This document shows, one piece after another, positions 25,708 to 34,263 of a stretch of DNA of 35,262 nt (position 1 is its first letter; every line of letters begins with the position of its first letter). The notes beneath the pieces are model-generated. The model saw nothing but the letters and a program-made list of their open reading frames with translations. It did no database searches and was not told the DNA's origin. The translations under genes were made by a program, and so were the position numbers. Source of the DNA: Nitriliruptoraceae bacterium. Lineage in GTDB: Bacteria; Actinomycetota; Nitriliruptoria; Nitriliruptorales; Nitriliruptoraceae. The stretch spans positions 1 to 35,262 of the forward strand of contig SKNO01000166.1 in assembly GCA_007120465.1 (NCBI GenBank). The letters run 5' to 3'.

Positions 25708-26370
25708 CTAGTCGTGGCGGATACCGGCAGGGACCGTGAACCGCGCGATGGCGAGGTAGAACAGATCCAGCACCAGTGCGACCAGGACGATCGCGACGGT
25801 GCCGCCCACGGCCAGAGGGACCGCCCCCGCGCCCCCGATGCGGGCGAGACCGGCCAGGATCGAGTTGCCGAGACCAGGTCCGCCGACCAGCGCCGCGATC
25901 GCGGCGATCGACACGATCAGCAGCGTGGCGATCCGGATCCCGGCGATCACGACCGGCCAGGCCAGCGGCATCTCGATCCGCAACAGCTGGCGCCACCGGC
26001 TCATGCCCATGCCACGGGCGGACTCGACGATGTCCGCCTCGACCCCCCGGAGCCCCACGATCGTGTTCCGTACGATCGGCATCAGCGCGTAGGCACTGAG
26101 GGCGACCCACGCGGGCCGGAACCCCAGGCCGCCCACCAGGGGGAGGGGGATGAGCAGGGCGAACAGCGCGAAGGAGGGGATCGTCAGGATCCCACTGGTG
26201 ATGGCCAGCACGATCGAGGCTGCCCGCTCGTGCTGGTAGGTCAGCACGGCCAGTACGACCCCGATCACGGTCGCGACCGCGATCGAGGCGAGCACCAGCT
26301 GGATGTGCTCGATGCTCTCCTCGAGGAAGCGCGGCCACTGCCGCGAGAGGATCTCCAGGAACGTCGGCAT
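25708..26370 (-). CDS. Quaternary-amine ABC transporter permease, first gene of the importer operon
   Basis: The 220-residue permease begins MPTFLEILSRQWPRFLEESI, with hydrophobic segments and the EAA loop 'GVEADIVESARGMGMSRWRQLLRIEMPLAWPVV'. Size and pattern match OpuCB/OpuCD. It is 11 bases before the ATPase. The intergenic region upstream (26371-26581), shared with the divergent PucR gene, holds a candidate operator at 26473-26488. Confidence 0.92.
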   Translation of the reverse strand: MPTFLEILSRQWPRFLEESIEHIQLVLASIAVATVIGVVLAVLTYQHERAASIVLAITSGILTIPSFALFALLIPLPLVGGLGFRPAWVALSAYALMPIVRNTIVGLRGVEADIVESARGMGMSRWRQLLRIEMPLAWPVVIAGIRIATLLIVSIAAIAALVGGPGLGNSILAGLARIGGAGAVPLAVGGTVAIVLVALVLDLFYLAIARFTVPAGIRHD

Positions 26371-26472
26371 GACCGCTCGCACTCTCCCATGGACCGGTCG
26401 GCGAGCCGCGACCGGGCCACGGCTCCCTGTCGTGACCACCACACCAGGCCCGATGCCATGACGCAACCACCC

Positions 26473-26488
26473 TTCCCCATCGGGCAAC
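26473..26488. promoter_or_regulatory. Candidate operator site 1, TTCCCCATCGGGCAAC
   Basis: The complement reads GTTGCCCGATGGGGAA, nearly the same as the site at 32959-32974 and close to that at 32090-32105. The shared inverted repeat is TTGCC-N5-GG[GAC]AA. It lies between the divergent importer operon and the PucR gene. A 10-bp palindrome, ACACCGGTGT (26487-26496), overlaps its end. Confidence 0.5.
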
Positions 26489-26581
26489 ACCGGTGTGCTC
26501 GACGGGACAGGGGATCGCGCCTGCTCCGGACCCCACCCGGGGCCCTCGGCGGCACCGACGCACGCAGTAGGCTCCGGACCG

Positions 26582-28291
26582 ATGAGCGCACCCGTCGACG
26601 GCGATGGTGGAGGGGCCGCGTCCTCCGGGGGCGGTGGCCGGCTCCCCCTGACCGTCCGCGACGTCCTGACGATGCCGGCCTTCGCCAGGGCCCGGCTGTC
26701 GGCCGGCGCGGACGGGCTCGACAACCCGGTCGAGTGGGCGCACATCGTGGACATGCCCGACGCCGCCTTCGACTGGGGCCGTCGGCACGTCCTGCTGCTC
26801 ACGGCCGGGTACGGCCTGGGTGACGAGGGCGACCAGCACCACCTCGTCGAGCGGCTCGTCGCACGCGGGTTCGCGGGGATCGTGCTGTCCCTCGGCTACG
26901 CCGTCGAGGAGACCCCGCGCGGGCTCCGGGAGGCGGCGGACGCGCACGACCTCCCGGTCATCGAGACCCCACCCGAGGTGCTGTTCATCACGCTGACCGA
27001 GGCGATCTTCGCGCAGCTCGTGAACCGCCAGGCCGACCTGTTGCGCCGCTCGGCCGACGTGCGGGGGGCGCTGACCGACCTGGTGCTTCGCGGTGGCGGG
27101 CTCGCCGACACCGCCGAGACCCTCGCGGCGCTCCTGGAGCGCTCGGTGACGATCGAGGACCGCGACCTGCGGGTGCTCGCCACGGCGAGCGCCGGTCCCG
27201 TTGACGAGGCACGCCGGCGCAGCATCGAGCGCGGCCGGACCACCCCGGAGATCGCCCGTCACCTCGCTGACTCCGGGCTGTACCGGGACCTGGTCGAGGG
27301 GATGGGACCGGTCCGCGTGGGACCGATCCCCGAGCTCGGCATGACGATGGAGCGGATCGTCGCCCCGATCATCGTCGATCGCGACCTCCAGGGCTACATC
27401 TGGATCATCGCCGGTGATGCGCCGCTCACCGACCTCGACGAGCTGGCGCTGGGGCATGGCGCGACGGTCGCCGCCCTCGTGCTGCTCAAGGAACGGGCGG
27501 TGCGCGAGGCCGCGGACAGCCTGCGGGGCGACCTCCTGCAGCGGCTGCTGTCCGCGCACACATCCTCCGCGGACCTCTCCGACCTGGCACACCGGGTCGG
27601 CTTCGATCTCGATCGTCCCCACCAGGTCCTGCTCGTCCGGGCTCCCGCCGGTGCGCAGCTGCACGACCCGGGCGTGATCACCGACCGGATCGCCGCCTGG
27701 CGGTCCGGTGCCGGCGTGGCGATGCTCGCGGCGGCCCGCCAGGAGGGCATCGTCGCGATCGTCGAGAGCGCAGCGGACGAGGACGGCGAGGCCACCGCCG
27801 AGCGACTGGTCAGCGACCTCGCGACGACCGCAGCGCTGCTCGTCGGCGTCGGCACCCTCGCGCACCCCGCCCGCGATCCGCGCGGGCTGCGGCGCAGCTA
27901 CCTCGAGGCCCGGGAGTCCGCCGACATCGGAGTCGCACTGGGCGACCCGTCGGGGGTGCGGCCGTTCCGGACCCTCGGGCTGCTGCACTGGCTCAACCAC
28001 CTGCCCGAGGAGGTGCGGTCGGGCAACCCGTGGCGCGCGCGTGTCGTCGCGCTCGCGGCGGGCGACGACGCGTCGCCGGACCTGCTCACCACCCTCGAGG
28101 CCTACCTGGAGCACGGCGGCTCGGTGTCCGCCGCGGCACGGGCACTGCACGTGCACCGCAACACGCTGCTGCACCGCCTCGACCGGCTGACGGCCCGGCT
28201 CGGCCACGATCTGCGCGACCCCGCGGTCCGGCTGGAACTGCATGTCGCCCTGCGCGACCACCGCCTGCACACGGGGCGGGAGCTGCGCTGA
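26582..28291 (+). CDS. PucR-family transcriptional regulator
   Basis: The 569-residue regulator opens after a flexible Gly/Ser-rich tail with the PucR N-terminal domain (LTVRDVLTMPAFARARLSAG...VEWAHIVDMPD). A central GGDEF-like region follows. The protein ends in a PucR-type helix-turn-helix: LLTTLEAYLEHGGSVSAAARALHVHRNTLLHRLDRL. TAGGCT at 26568-26573 lies only eight bases before the ATG, which could mean a leaderless transcript. It is flanked by the importer (divergent) and the corrinoid/MttB genes (same direction), so control of quaternary-amine use is likely but inferred. Confidence 0.9.
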   Translation: MSAPVDGDGGGAASSGGGGRLPLTVRDVLTMPAFARARLSAGADGLDNPVEWAHIVDMPDAAFDWGRRHVLLLTAGYGLGDEGDQHHLVERLVARGFAGIVLSLGYAVEETPRGLREAADAHDLPVIETPPEVLFITLTEAIFAQLVNRQADLLRRSADVRGALTDLVLRGGGLADTAETLAALLERSVTIEDRDLRVLATASAGPVDEARRRSIERGRTTPEIARHLADSGLYRDLVEGMGPVRVGPIPELGMTMERIVAPIIVDRDLQGYIWIIAGDAPLTDLDELALGHGATVAALVLLKERAVREAADSLRGDLLQRLLSAHTSSADLSDLAHRVGFDLDRPHQVLLVRAPAGAQLHDPGVITDRIAAWRSGAGVAMLAAARQEGIVAIVESAADEDGEATAERLVSDLATTAALLVGVGTLAHPARDPRGLRRSYLEARESADIGVALGDPSGVRPFRTLGLLHWLNHLPEEVRSGNPWRARVVALAAGDDASPDLLTTLEAYLEHGGSVSAAARALHVHRNTLLHRLDRLTARLGHDLRDPAVRLELHVALRDHRLHTGRELR

Positions 28292-28344
28292 GCGGCCACG
28301 CCCGGGAGCCGCCCCGGACGGCCCACGACCGGATCCCCACGGTT

Positions 28345-28363
28345 GTTGTGCAGTCTGCACAAC
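28345..28363. promoter_or_regulatory. 19-bp perfect palindrome, candidate operator of the methyltransferase operon
   Basis: GTTGTGCAGTCTGCACAAC is a perfect 9-bp inverted repeat around a central T. It lies 54 bases after the PucR stop and about 85 bases upstream of the corrinoid gene. The flanking region also has a smaller palindrome, GGGGCGG-T-CCGCCCC (28380-28394), and TAGCCT at 28418-28423 as a possible -10 box. The adjacent PucR regulator is the natural candidate to bind here. Confidence 0.6.
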
Positions 28364-28447
28364 GGATGGCGGTGCTTGCGGGGCGGTCCGCCCCTTCCAT
28401 GGTGCACCCTGTCTCTCTAGCCTGCGTGGCGAGCGACGTGGGACCCC

Positions 28448-29155
28448 ATGATGACCACCGCCGATGACGAACTCGACCTCACCACCCTGGACGACGCCGA
28501 GCTGTACGAGCTCATGGGCGAGGACCTCTACGACGGCCTGCGCGAGGACGTGATCGAGGGCGTGACCGAGGCCCTCGCCCGCGGGCACGCCGCCTACGAC
28601 GTGCTCACCGACGGGCTCGTCGCCGGCATGGAGCAGGTCGGGATCGACTTCCGGGACGGGGTGCTGTTCGTGCCGGAGGTGCTGCTGGCCGCCAGCGCCA
28701 TGAAGGGCGGGATGGAGCTGCTCCGACCACGGCTCGCCGAGACCGACGCCCCACGTGCCGGCACCCTGGTGATCGGCACGGTGAAGGGCGACATCCACGA
28801 CATCGGCAAGAACCTGGTCGGGATGATGATGGAGGGCGCCGGCCTCGAGGTGATCGACCTCGGCATCAACCGATCCGCCGACGACTTCGTCGCGGCCGTG
28901 CAGGAGCACCGGCCCGAACTGCTCGGCATGAGCGCCCTGCTCACCACGACGATGCCCTACATGCGCGAGGTGATCGAGGCGCTCGCGGAGGCCGGCCTCC
29001 GCGACGACCTCCACGTGCTCGTCGGCGGTGCGCCGGTCAACGAGGAGTTCGCCGAAGCGATCGGGGCGGACGCCTACTGCCGCGACGCGGCGGTCGCCGC
29101 ACAGACCGCCAGGCAGCTGCTCGGCGCACGCACGGCGGTCCCCGCCGGTGGCTAG
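28448..29155 (+). CDS. Corrinoid (B12-binding) protein of a methyltransferase system
   Basis: The 235-residue protein has the two-domain layout of MtbC/MttC/MtgC. A helical cap comes first (EDLYDGLREDVIEGVTEALARGHAAYDVLTDGLVAGMEQVG...FFVPEVL-like). The Rossmann B12 domain follows, with GDIHDIGKNLVGMMMEGAGL; its His117 is the lower cobalt ligand of the DxHxxG motif. A later GGAP (VLVGGAPVN) completes the fold. It accepts a methyl group from the MttB-family partner encoded next, which starts inside its last codons. Two ATGs (28448, 28451) are possible. Confidence 0.93.
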   Translation: MMTTADDELDLTTLDDAELYELMGEDLYDGLREDVIEGVTEALARGHAAYDVLTDGLVAGMEQVGIDFRDGVLFVPEVLLAASAMKGGMELLRPRLAETDAPRAGTLVIGTVKGDIHDIGKNLVGMMMEGAGLEVIDLGINRSADDFVAAVQEHRPELLGMSALLTTTMPYMREVIEALAEAGLRDDLHVLVGGAPVNEEFAEAIGADAYCRDAAVAAQTARQLLGARTAVPAGG

Positions 29156-30692
29156 GGCCGCCGCGCGCTCGCGGCGCCGCCGAGGTCCCCGCACGACGCC
29201 CGACACGCGCGCCATCGTCGCCCCCCCGGGCGCCCTCGGAGGGCGCTACGCGCCGCTCACCGAGGGAGAGATCGAGCGGATCCACGATGCGGCGCTCACG
29301 GTGCTGGAGCGCACGGGCGTCGAGGTGCAGGCCTCCGAGGCGCGCGAGGTGTTCGCCGACGCCGGCGCCGAGGTCGACACGGCCACCGACCGGGTCCGGC
29401 TCCCGCGCGGGCTGGTGGAGGAGACGATCGCCGCCGCGCCGACGGAGGTGCACCTGGCGGGACGGGACCCGCGTCACGACCTGGTGCTGGGTGGCACCCG
29501 CGTGTACATGGGTACCGGTGGCGCGGCCGTCAAGGTGCTGGACCTCGACACCGGCGCTGCGCGGGAGTCCACCCTCGCCGACGTGGCCCGCTTCGGCCGG
29601 CTCGCCGACGCGCTGGACAACACGCACTTCTACCTGCGGGCCTGCGTCGCCCGCGACCTGCCGAACGAGCTCCTGGACGTCAACACCTTCTACGCGTCCC
29701 TCGCGAACACGACCAAGCACGTGACCGGGAACTGCTTCACGGTGGAGTCCCTCGAGGAGGTGCTGGAACTCGCCACCACGATCGCCGGAGGTGAGCAGGC
29801 GCTCAGGGAGCGGCCGCTCGTCTCGCTGGTGACCTCCTGGACGGTCAGCCCCCTGCGGTTCGCCCCCGAGACCACCGAGGTGCTGACCGCGGCGGTCCGG
29901 CTGGGCGTGCCGGTGTTCCTGTCCTCCGCCCCGCAGGCGGGCGCGACCAGCCCGGCCGCTCTGGCGGGGACGCTCGTGCAGCTCCACGCCGAGGAGCTGT
30001 CGGGGTTGACCTACACCCAGCTGCTGCGACCCGGGGCCCCGACCGTGCTCGGGTACGTGCCGAGTGTGTCCGACCTGCGCACCGGCAACTTCGTGGGCGG
30101 ATCGCCCGAGTTCGCCCTGATGAACGCGGCCGTCGCCCAGCTCGGCCGGCGGTGCGGGGTGCCCGTCTACAACTCGTCGGGGCTGTCCGACGCGAAGGTC
30201 CCCGACGTCCAGGCCGGCTACGAGAAGGCCCTGACCGGTCTCGCCGCCGCGCTCGCCGGGTCGAACTACATCCACCACTCCGTGGGGTTCCTCGAGTCCC
30301 TGCTCACCGTCGCCTACGAGGCGTACGTGATCGACGACGACCTCAACGGCTCGATCATGCGGATGGTCCGGGGGATCGAGGTCACCGACGACACCCTGTC
30401 CCTCGACGTGATCGACGAGGTGTGTGGCCCCGACGGCGAGGGGCACTACCTCGGCACGGCCCAGAGCCTCGCGCTGATGAACACCGAGTTCTACTACCCC
30501 CACACCGCCGACCGTCGCACCCGGGAGGACTGGGAGGCCGACGGCGCACCGGACCTGCGCGAGCGGGCCCGGCTCCGGGCGCGCGAGCTGCTCGACACCC
30601 ACCGGGTGCAACCCTTCCCGGACGGCGTCGACGACCGCCTGCGCGACCGTTTCGACCTCCAACTGCCGCCGGAGCTCGCCGCCGCGCGCTAG
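29148..30692 (+). CDS. Trimethylamine/glycine betaine methyltransferase, MttB family, without pyrrolysine
   Basis: The 514-residue protein starts at GTG inside the end of the corrinoid gene (8-base overlap). After a basic 18-residue lead it follows the MttB family: 'LTEGEIERIHDAALTVLERTGVEV', 'LVLGGTRVYMGTGGAAVKVLDLDTG', 'LPNELLDVNTFYASLANTTKHVTG' and 'GSNYIHHSVGFLESLLTVAYEAYVIDDDL'. There is no in-frame amber codon inside the gene, so it belongs to the non-pyrrolysine branch. The studied member of that branch (MtgB) moves a methyl group from glycine betaine to its corrinoid protein. Other substrates (proline betaine, carnitine, choline) are possible. No methyl-acceptor methyltransferase lies in the window. 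Confidence 0.9.
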   Translation: MARAAARSRRRRGPRTTPDTRAIVAPPGALGGRYAPLTEGEIERIHDAALTVLERTGVEVQASEAREVFADAGAEVDTATDRVRLPRGLVEETIAAAPTEVHLAGRDPRHDLVLGGTRVYMGTGGAAVKVLDLDTGAARESTLADVARFGRLADALDNTHFYLRACVARDLPNELLDVNTFYASLANTTKHVTGNCFTVESLEEVLELATTIAGGEQALRERPLVSLVTSWTVSPLRFAPETTEVLTAAVRLGVPVFLSSAPQAGATSPAALAGTLVQLHAEELSGLTYTQLLRPGAPTVLGYVPSVSDLRTGNFVGGSPEFALMNAAVAQLGRRCGVPVYNSSGLSDAKVPDVQAGYEKALTGLAAALAGSNYIHHSVGFLESLLTVAYEAYVIDDDLNGSIMRMVRGIEVTDDTLSLDVIDEVCGPDGEGHYLGTAQSLALMNTEFYYPHTADRRTREDWEADGAPDLRERARLRARELLDTHRVQPFPDGVDDRLRDRFDLQLPPELAAAR

Positions 30693-30736
30693 CGCTCACG
30701 TCCCGGCCGCGATCCCGCATCGGCTCGGGTCCCGCA

Positions 30737-32074
30737 TCAGCTCCAGGGGAACGGCGAGTTGCTGGTGGGGTGCAACGCCCCGTCGGCGAACCGGTCGAAG
30801 CGGAAGGGCGCGAGCAGGGACTGCGGCTCACCGAGTAGCTCACGGGCCACGAGCTCCCCGACCCCGAGCATCTTGTAGCCGTGGTTGGAGTCGGCGATCA
30901 CGTACACGTTGTCGTGGAAGGTGTCGAACACGGGGAAGCTGTCGGGGGTGAAGGCGCCGATGCCGCCGGACGCCTCCCGCCGGTACAGGGCGCGCTGGCC
31001 CTCGAAGCGCTTGTGGCAGGCCGCCAGCGCCGAGGTCCACAACCGCACGAACCCCTCGCCGACGGTGAAGTCGGGGCTCGCCGGACCGTAGGGGTCGACG
31101 GCCACCTCGGCGGCGGGACGCTCCACCGGGATCGGCATCGCCCCGCCCTGCACGCCGTCGAAGGCGAGGTCGGGCTTGTAGTAGATGCCCCACAGCTCGT
31201 CGGTGATCAGCGTGCCGTCCTCGTCGTCGTGGAGCGGGACGTCGCTGTCGACGTGCACGACGGGCGGCAACGAGCCATCCGCGAGGGTCAGCATGCCGGG
31301 GTCCACGCCGAGGGTGCCCTCCTGCAGACCCCAGTAGGTCCACATCGGCACGTCACGTCGGACCGCTCCGTCCGACCCATGCACCTCGATCCCTTCGGGC
31401 AGGTCGAGGAGCGTCCACAGGTCCCGGATCCAGGGACCGACCGCGATCACGACCCGGTCACAGCCGATGCGTCCCTGGTCGGTCTCCACGGCGATCACCG
31501 CACCGGTCGTGTCCCGCTCGAAGCCGGTGACGCGCACCCCGTCCGCCACGTTCGCACCGGCGGCCCGGGCCTTGGCGGCCAGCCCGCGCATCGACCGCAC
31601 GTTGTTGGCGTAGCCGCCCCGACGTTCGTGGAGGACCACCGTTGCACCGGTGGCCTGCCAGTCGTCGAACAGGCCCTGCAGGTAGGTCCGGCAGGCGGCC
31701 TCACCCTCGACCAGGGTCGAGTCGTACCCGATCGCCTCCTGCTCCTCGGCGATCCGGACCACGTCCTCGCGCATGACCTCGGGCGCGACCTGGAGGTAGC
31801 CCACGGGGTGGTAGGCGAAGGCCTGCGGGTCCGACTCCCACACGGCGACCGAGTGGGCCATGAGTTCGCGCATCGCCGGCTGCGCGTAGTTGTTGCGGAC
31901 CACGCCACAGGCGATCCCCGACGCCCCTGCGGCGACGCCGGTCTTGTCGATCACGAGGATGTCGCCGTCGCGTCCCCGCTGCTGCTGGAAGCGCGCCAGG
32001 TGCCACGCCGTCGACAGGCCGTGCACCCCCGCGCCCACGATCACCGTGCTGGCGGTGTCGGGCAGTCTGGACAT
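30737..32074 (-). CDS. FAD-dependent oxidoreductase of the DAO/sarcosine-oxidase-beta family
   Basis: The 445-residue flavoprotein has the dinucleotide-binding motif TVIVGAGVHGLSTAW near residues 10-24. It also has the family segments SGIACGVVRNNYAQPAM, WTSALAACHKRFEGQR and a C-terminal DSNHGYKMLGVGELVA. The DAO family oxidises C-N bonds of secondary or tertiary amines. Placed beside MttB and sox genes, dimethylglycine or a similar N-methyl amine is a plausible substrate, but no active-site residue fixes this. It is divergent from the IclR gene and convergent with mttB. GGAG lies shortly before the ATG. Confidence 0.85.
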   Translation of the reverse strand: MSRLPDTASTVIVGAGVHGLSTAWHLARFQQQRGRDGDILVIDKTGVAAGASGIACGVVRNNYAQPAMRELMAHSVAVWESDPQAFAYHPVGYLQVAPEVMREDVVRIAEEQEAIGYDSTLVEGEAACRTYLQGLFDDWQATGATVVLHERRGGYANNVRSMRGLAAKARAAGANVADGVRVTGFERDTTGAVIAVETDQGRIGCDRVVIAVGPWIRDLWTLLDLPEGIEVHGSDGAVRRDVPMWTYWGLQEGTLGVDPGMLTLADGSLPPVVHVDSDVPLHDDEDGTLITDELWGIYYKPDLAFDGVQGGAMPIPVERPAAEVAVDPYGPASPDFTVGEGFVRLWTSALAACHKRFEGQRALYRREASGGIGAFTPDSFPVFDTFHDNVYVIADSNHGYKMLGVGELVARELLGEPQSLLAPFRFDRFADGALHPTSNSPFPWS

Positions 32075-32089
32075 GGTCTCCGCTCCGTG

Positions 32090-32105
32090 TTTCCCTTACG
32101 GCAAC
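32090..32105. promoter_or_regulatory. Candidate operator site 2, TTTCCCTTACGGCAAC
   Basis: It lies in the 59-bp region between the divergent FAD oxidoreductase and IclR genes, 16 bases from the start of the former. Its complement GTTGCCGTAAGGGAAA aligns with the sites at 26473-26488 and 32959-32974. The position is typical for autoregulation by the adjacent IclR protein. Confidence 0.55.
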
Positions 32106-32133
32106 TGCATCCCCATATCTGGAGGACCGTAGC

Positions 32134-32886
32134 ATGAGTGCGTCGCACCAACCAGGGCCGCGTCAGGTCGCCGCCGTGACCAAGGCGATCGACCTGCTCG
32201 AGACCCTGGCCGAGGCGGGGGACGAGCTCGGGACCAACGAGCTCGCCCGGCGGACGGGCATCAACCCTTCGAGCGTGTCGCGGCTGCTCGCCACCCTCGC
32301 CGCGGGGGGCCTGGTGCAGCACGTGTCGGCCACCGGCCGCTACCAGCTCGGTCCGCGGATCCTGCACCTCGCGAGCGCGACGCTGAGCCAGTTCGACCTG
32401 CGCGACGTCGCCCACCCCCACCTGCGCAGCCTGGCGGAGCTGACCGGCGAGACCACCACGCTGTCGGTCCCCGGCGACACCGAGGCGATCACCCTCGACT
32501 TCGTGCAGGGCCCCTCGTCGGTCCAGAGCGTCGCCCGGGTCGGCCGCCCGAGCGTCGCCCACGCCACCGCCGTCGGCAAGGTGTTCCACGCCTGGGGCGG
32601 GCGCCTGCCCGACGGTGAGCTGCCGCGGTACACCGAGCGGACCGTGACCGACCGCGCCACCCTCGAAGCCGAGGCCGTGACCGCCCGCCGCCGGGGCTTC
32701 GCCGTCGCGTTCGAGGAGCGCGAACCCGATCTCAACGGGATCGCCGCGCCGATCCTCGGCCGCCACGGGGAGCTCACGGCGATCCTCGGTGTGCAGGGCC
32801 CGTCCTCGCGGTTCACCCGCCGACCGATGCGCGCGGCCCTCGACCCGCTCCGCGAGCGCGCGGCGGAGATCTCCCGCCTGCGGTGA
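32134..32886 (+). CDS. IclR-family transcriptional regulator
   Basis: The 250-residue protein has a winged helix at about 10-70 (VTKAIDLLETLAE...LGTNELARRTGINPSSVSRLLATLAAGGLVQ) and the IclR effector domain after it (DVAHPHLRSLAELTGETTTLSV...HATAVGKVFHAWGG...GFAVAFEEREPDLNGIAAPI). The GGAGGA ribosome-binding site is seven bases before the ATG. IclR proteins bind small acids and control nearby catabolic genes. It sits between the FAD oxidoreductase (divergent) and soxBDA (downstream, 66 bases), both of which carry the candidate operator. Confidence 0.92.
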   Translation: MSASHQPGPRQVAAVTKAIDLLETLAEAGDELGTNELARRTGINPSSVSRLLATLAAGGLVQHVSATGRYQLGPRILHLASATLSQFDLRDVAHPHLRSLAELTGETTTLSVPGDTEAITLDFVQGPSSVQSVARVGRPSVAHATAVGKVFHAWGGRLPDGELPRYTERTVTDRATLEAEAVTARRRGFAVAFEEREPDLNGIAAPILGRHGELTAILGVQGPSSRFTRRPMRAALDPLRERAAEISRLR

Positions 32887-32907
32887 CCGCCCTCCCGTCC
32901 CGACCTC

Positions 32908-32937
32908 TGTACAGCGACGGTGGGACCGGACTATGCT
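32908..32937 (+). promoter_or_regulatory. Candidate promoter of the sox operon
   Basis: TGTACA (32908-32913) and TATGCT (32932-32937) are separated by 18 bases. The predicted start of transcription near 32944 would place operator site 3 just downstream of it, where a bound protein would block elongation or clearance. Confidence 0.35.
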
Positions 32938-32952
32938 GCAGCGAGATGGGGA

Positions 32953-34257
32953 ATGACATTGCCCGATAGGCAACACACCAGGCGACGGGGCACGCGGCGG
33001 CGGTTGCCGGGCGGCCGCTACTCGGCCGCGCAGCTGCTCCGCCACGGATCGACGGGGCGCCCGTGGGAGCGAGCGTGGCGCGAGCACGACCTCGCCCCCA
33101 GCTACGACGTGGTGATCATCGGTGGTGGTGTCCACGGGCTCGCCACGGCCTACGAGCTCGCGGCACGGCACGGCATCACGCGGGTGGCGGTCGTCGACCG
33201 TGGCTACCTCGGTGGTGGTGGCTCGGGACGCAACACCGCGATCGTCCGGGCCAACTACCTCACCCCGGAGGGGGTGCGGTTCTACGACCGGTCGCTGGCG
33301 CTCTACCGCCAGCTCGCCCGGGAGCTGAACCTCAACGTGATGTTCTCGCGGCGCGGCCACCTCACCCTGGCCCACTCCGACAGCGCGCTCCGCACGATGC
33401 GGTGGCGGGCCGAGGTCAACAAGCTCGAGGGCGTGGACTCGGAGGTGCTCGACGCCGACGAGGTGGCCCGGCTCGTCCCGGGGCTCGACGTCAGCGAGCG
33501 ACCGCGGTTCCCGGTCCTCGGTGCGCTGTACCACCCGCCCGGCGGCGTCGTCCGCCACGACGCCGTGGTGTGGGGGTACGCCCGCGCCGCCGACGGCCAC
33601 GGGGTGCACCTGCACCAGGGCACCGAGGTGACCGGCATCGACGTCCGCGACGGGCGCGTCCGCGGGGTCGAGACCACCCGGGGACGCATCGCCACCGAAC
33701 GGGTCGTCAACTGCACGGCCGGGTGGGCGTCGCTGGTCGCGGGGATGGCCGGTGTGGAGCTGCCGATCGTGACCCACCCCCTCCAGGCCGCGGTGACCGA
33801 ACCGCTCCGGCCGTTCCTCCACCCGGTCGTGGTGTCGGGCACGCTGCACGTCTACCTCAGTCAGACCGACCGGGGTGAGCTGGTCTTCGGGGCCGCCACC
33901 GATCCCTTCGCGTCCTACTCGATGCGGGGTTCGCTCGGGTTCGCCGAGGGGCTCGCCTCCCACGTGCTGGAGCTGCTGCCCGCGCTGGCGCACGTCCGGC
34001 TGCTCCGGCAGTGGGCGGGGCTGTGCGACGTCACACCGGACTTCTCCCCGATCATGGGCACGAGCCCGGTCGAGGGGTTCTTCTGCAACGTCGGGTGGGG
34101 CACCTACGGCTTCAAGGCGGCACCGGCCGCCGGCGAGGCGATGGCGACGTGCGTGGCGACGGGCACACCGCCCCCGCTGATCGCCTCCTTCGGGCTGGAT
34201 CGGTTCGCGGACGGCCGGCTGGTGGGGGAGCGCGGCGCGGCTGCGGTCGGTCACTGA
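32953..34257 (+). CDS. soxB: Sarcosine oxidase beta subunit
   Basis: SoxB holds the FAD and shared FMN site of heterotetrameric sarcosine oxidase, which turns sarcosine, tetrahydrofolate and oxygen into glycine and methylene-tetrahydrofolate. The protein is about 434 residues. RYSAAQLLRHG...PWERAWR is the family N-terminus. The FAD motif is VVIIGGGVHGLATAYELA. The RHDAVVWGYARAA segment contains His202, the counterpart of the covalent FMN His. NVGWGTYGFKAAPAAGE lies at the C-terminus. ATG 32953 is taken; TTG 33004 would give a start closer to usual SoxB length and place operator site 3 entirely in the leader. Confidence 0.92.
   Translation: MTLPDRQHTRRRGTRRRLPGGRYSAAQLLRHGSTGRPWERAWREHDLAPSYDVVIIGGGVHGLATAYELAARHGITRVAVVDRGYLGGGGSGRNTAIVRANYLTPEGVRFYDRSLALYRQLARELNLNVMFSRRGHLTLAHSDSALRTMRWRAEVNKLEGVDSEVLDADEVARLVPGLDVSERPRFPVLGALYHPPGGVVRHDAVVWGYARAADGHGVHLHQGTEVTGIDVRDGRVRGVETTRGRIATERVVNCTAGWASLVAGMAGVELPIVTHPLQAAVTEPLRPFLHPVVVSGTLHVYLSQTDRGELVFGAATDPFASYSMRGSLGFAEGLASHVLELLPALAHVRLLRQWAGLCDVTPDFSPIMGTSPVEGFFCNVGWGTYGFKAAPAAGEAMATCVATGTPPPLIASFGLDRFADGRLVGERGAAAVGH
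32959..32974. promoter_or_regulatory. Candidate operator site 3, TTGCCCGATAGGCAAC
   Basis: This is the most symmetrical of the three sites (TTGCC-CGATA-GGCAA). It overlaps the first codons of soxB if ATG 32953 is used and lies about 15 bases after the predicted transcription start. The two related sites are at 26473-26488 and 32090-32105. Confidence 0.55.
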
Positions 34258-34263
34258 CCGGCG

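Noticed and set aside
24491-29215. A 1574-residue minus-strand open frame spanning several genes
   Set aside because: Only its last 401 codons (24491-25696) are the ABC ATPase. The rest is antisense to the permease, PucR and corrinoid genes and is Arg/Gly/Pro-rich, as expected from GC-rich third positions.
29148-30692. Possible pyrrolysine-containing MttB
   Set aside because: The gene is open throughout; its only amber codon is the final stop after a full-length protein, so it belongs to the non-pyrrolysine branch.
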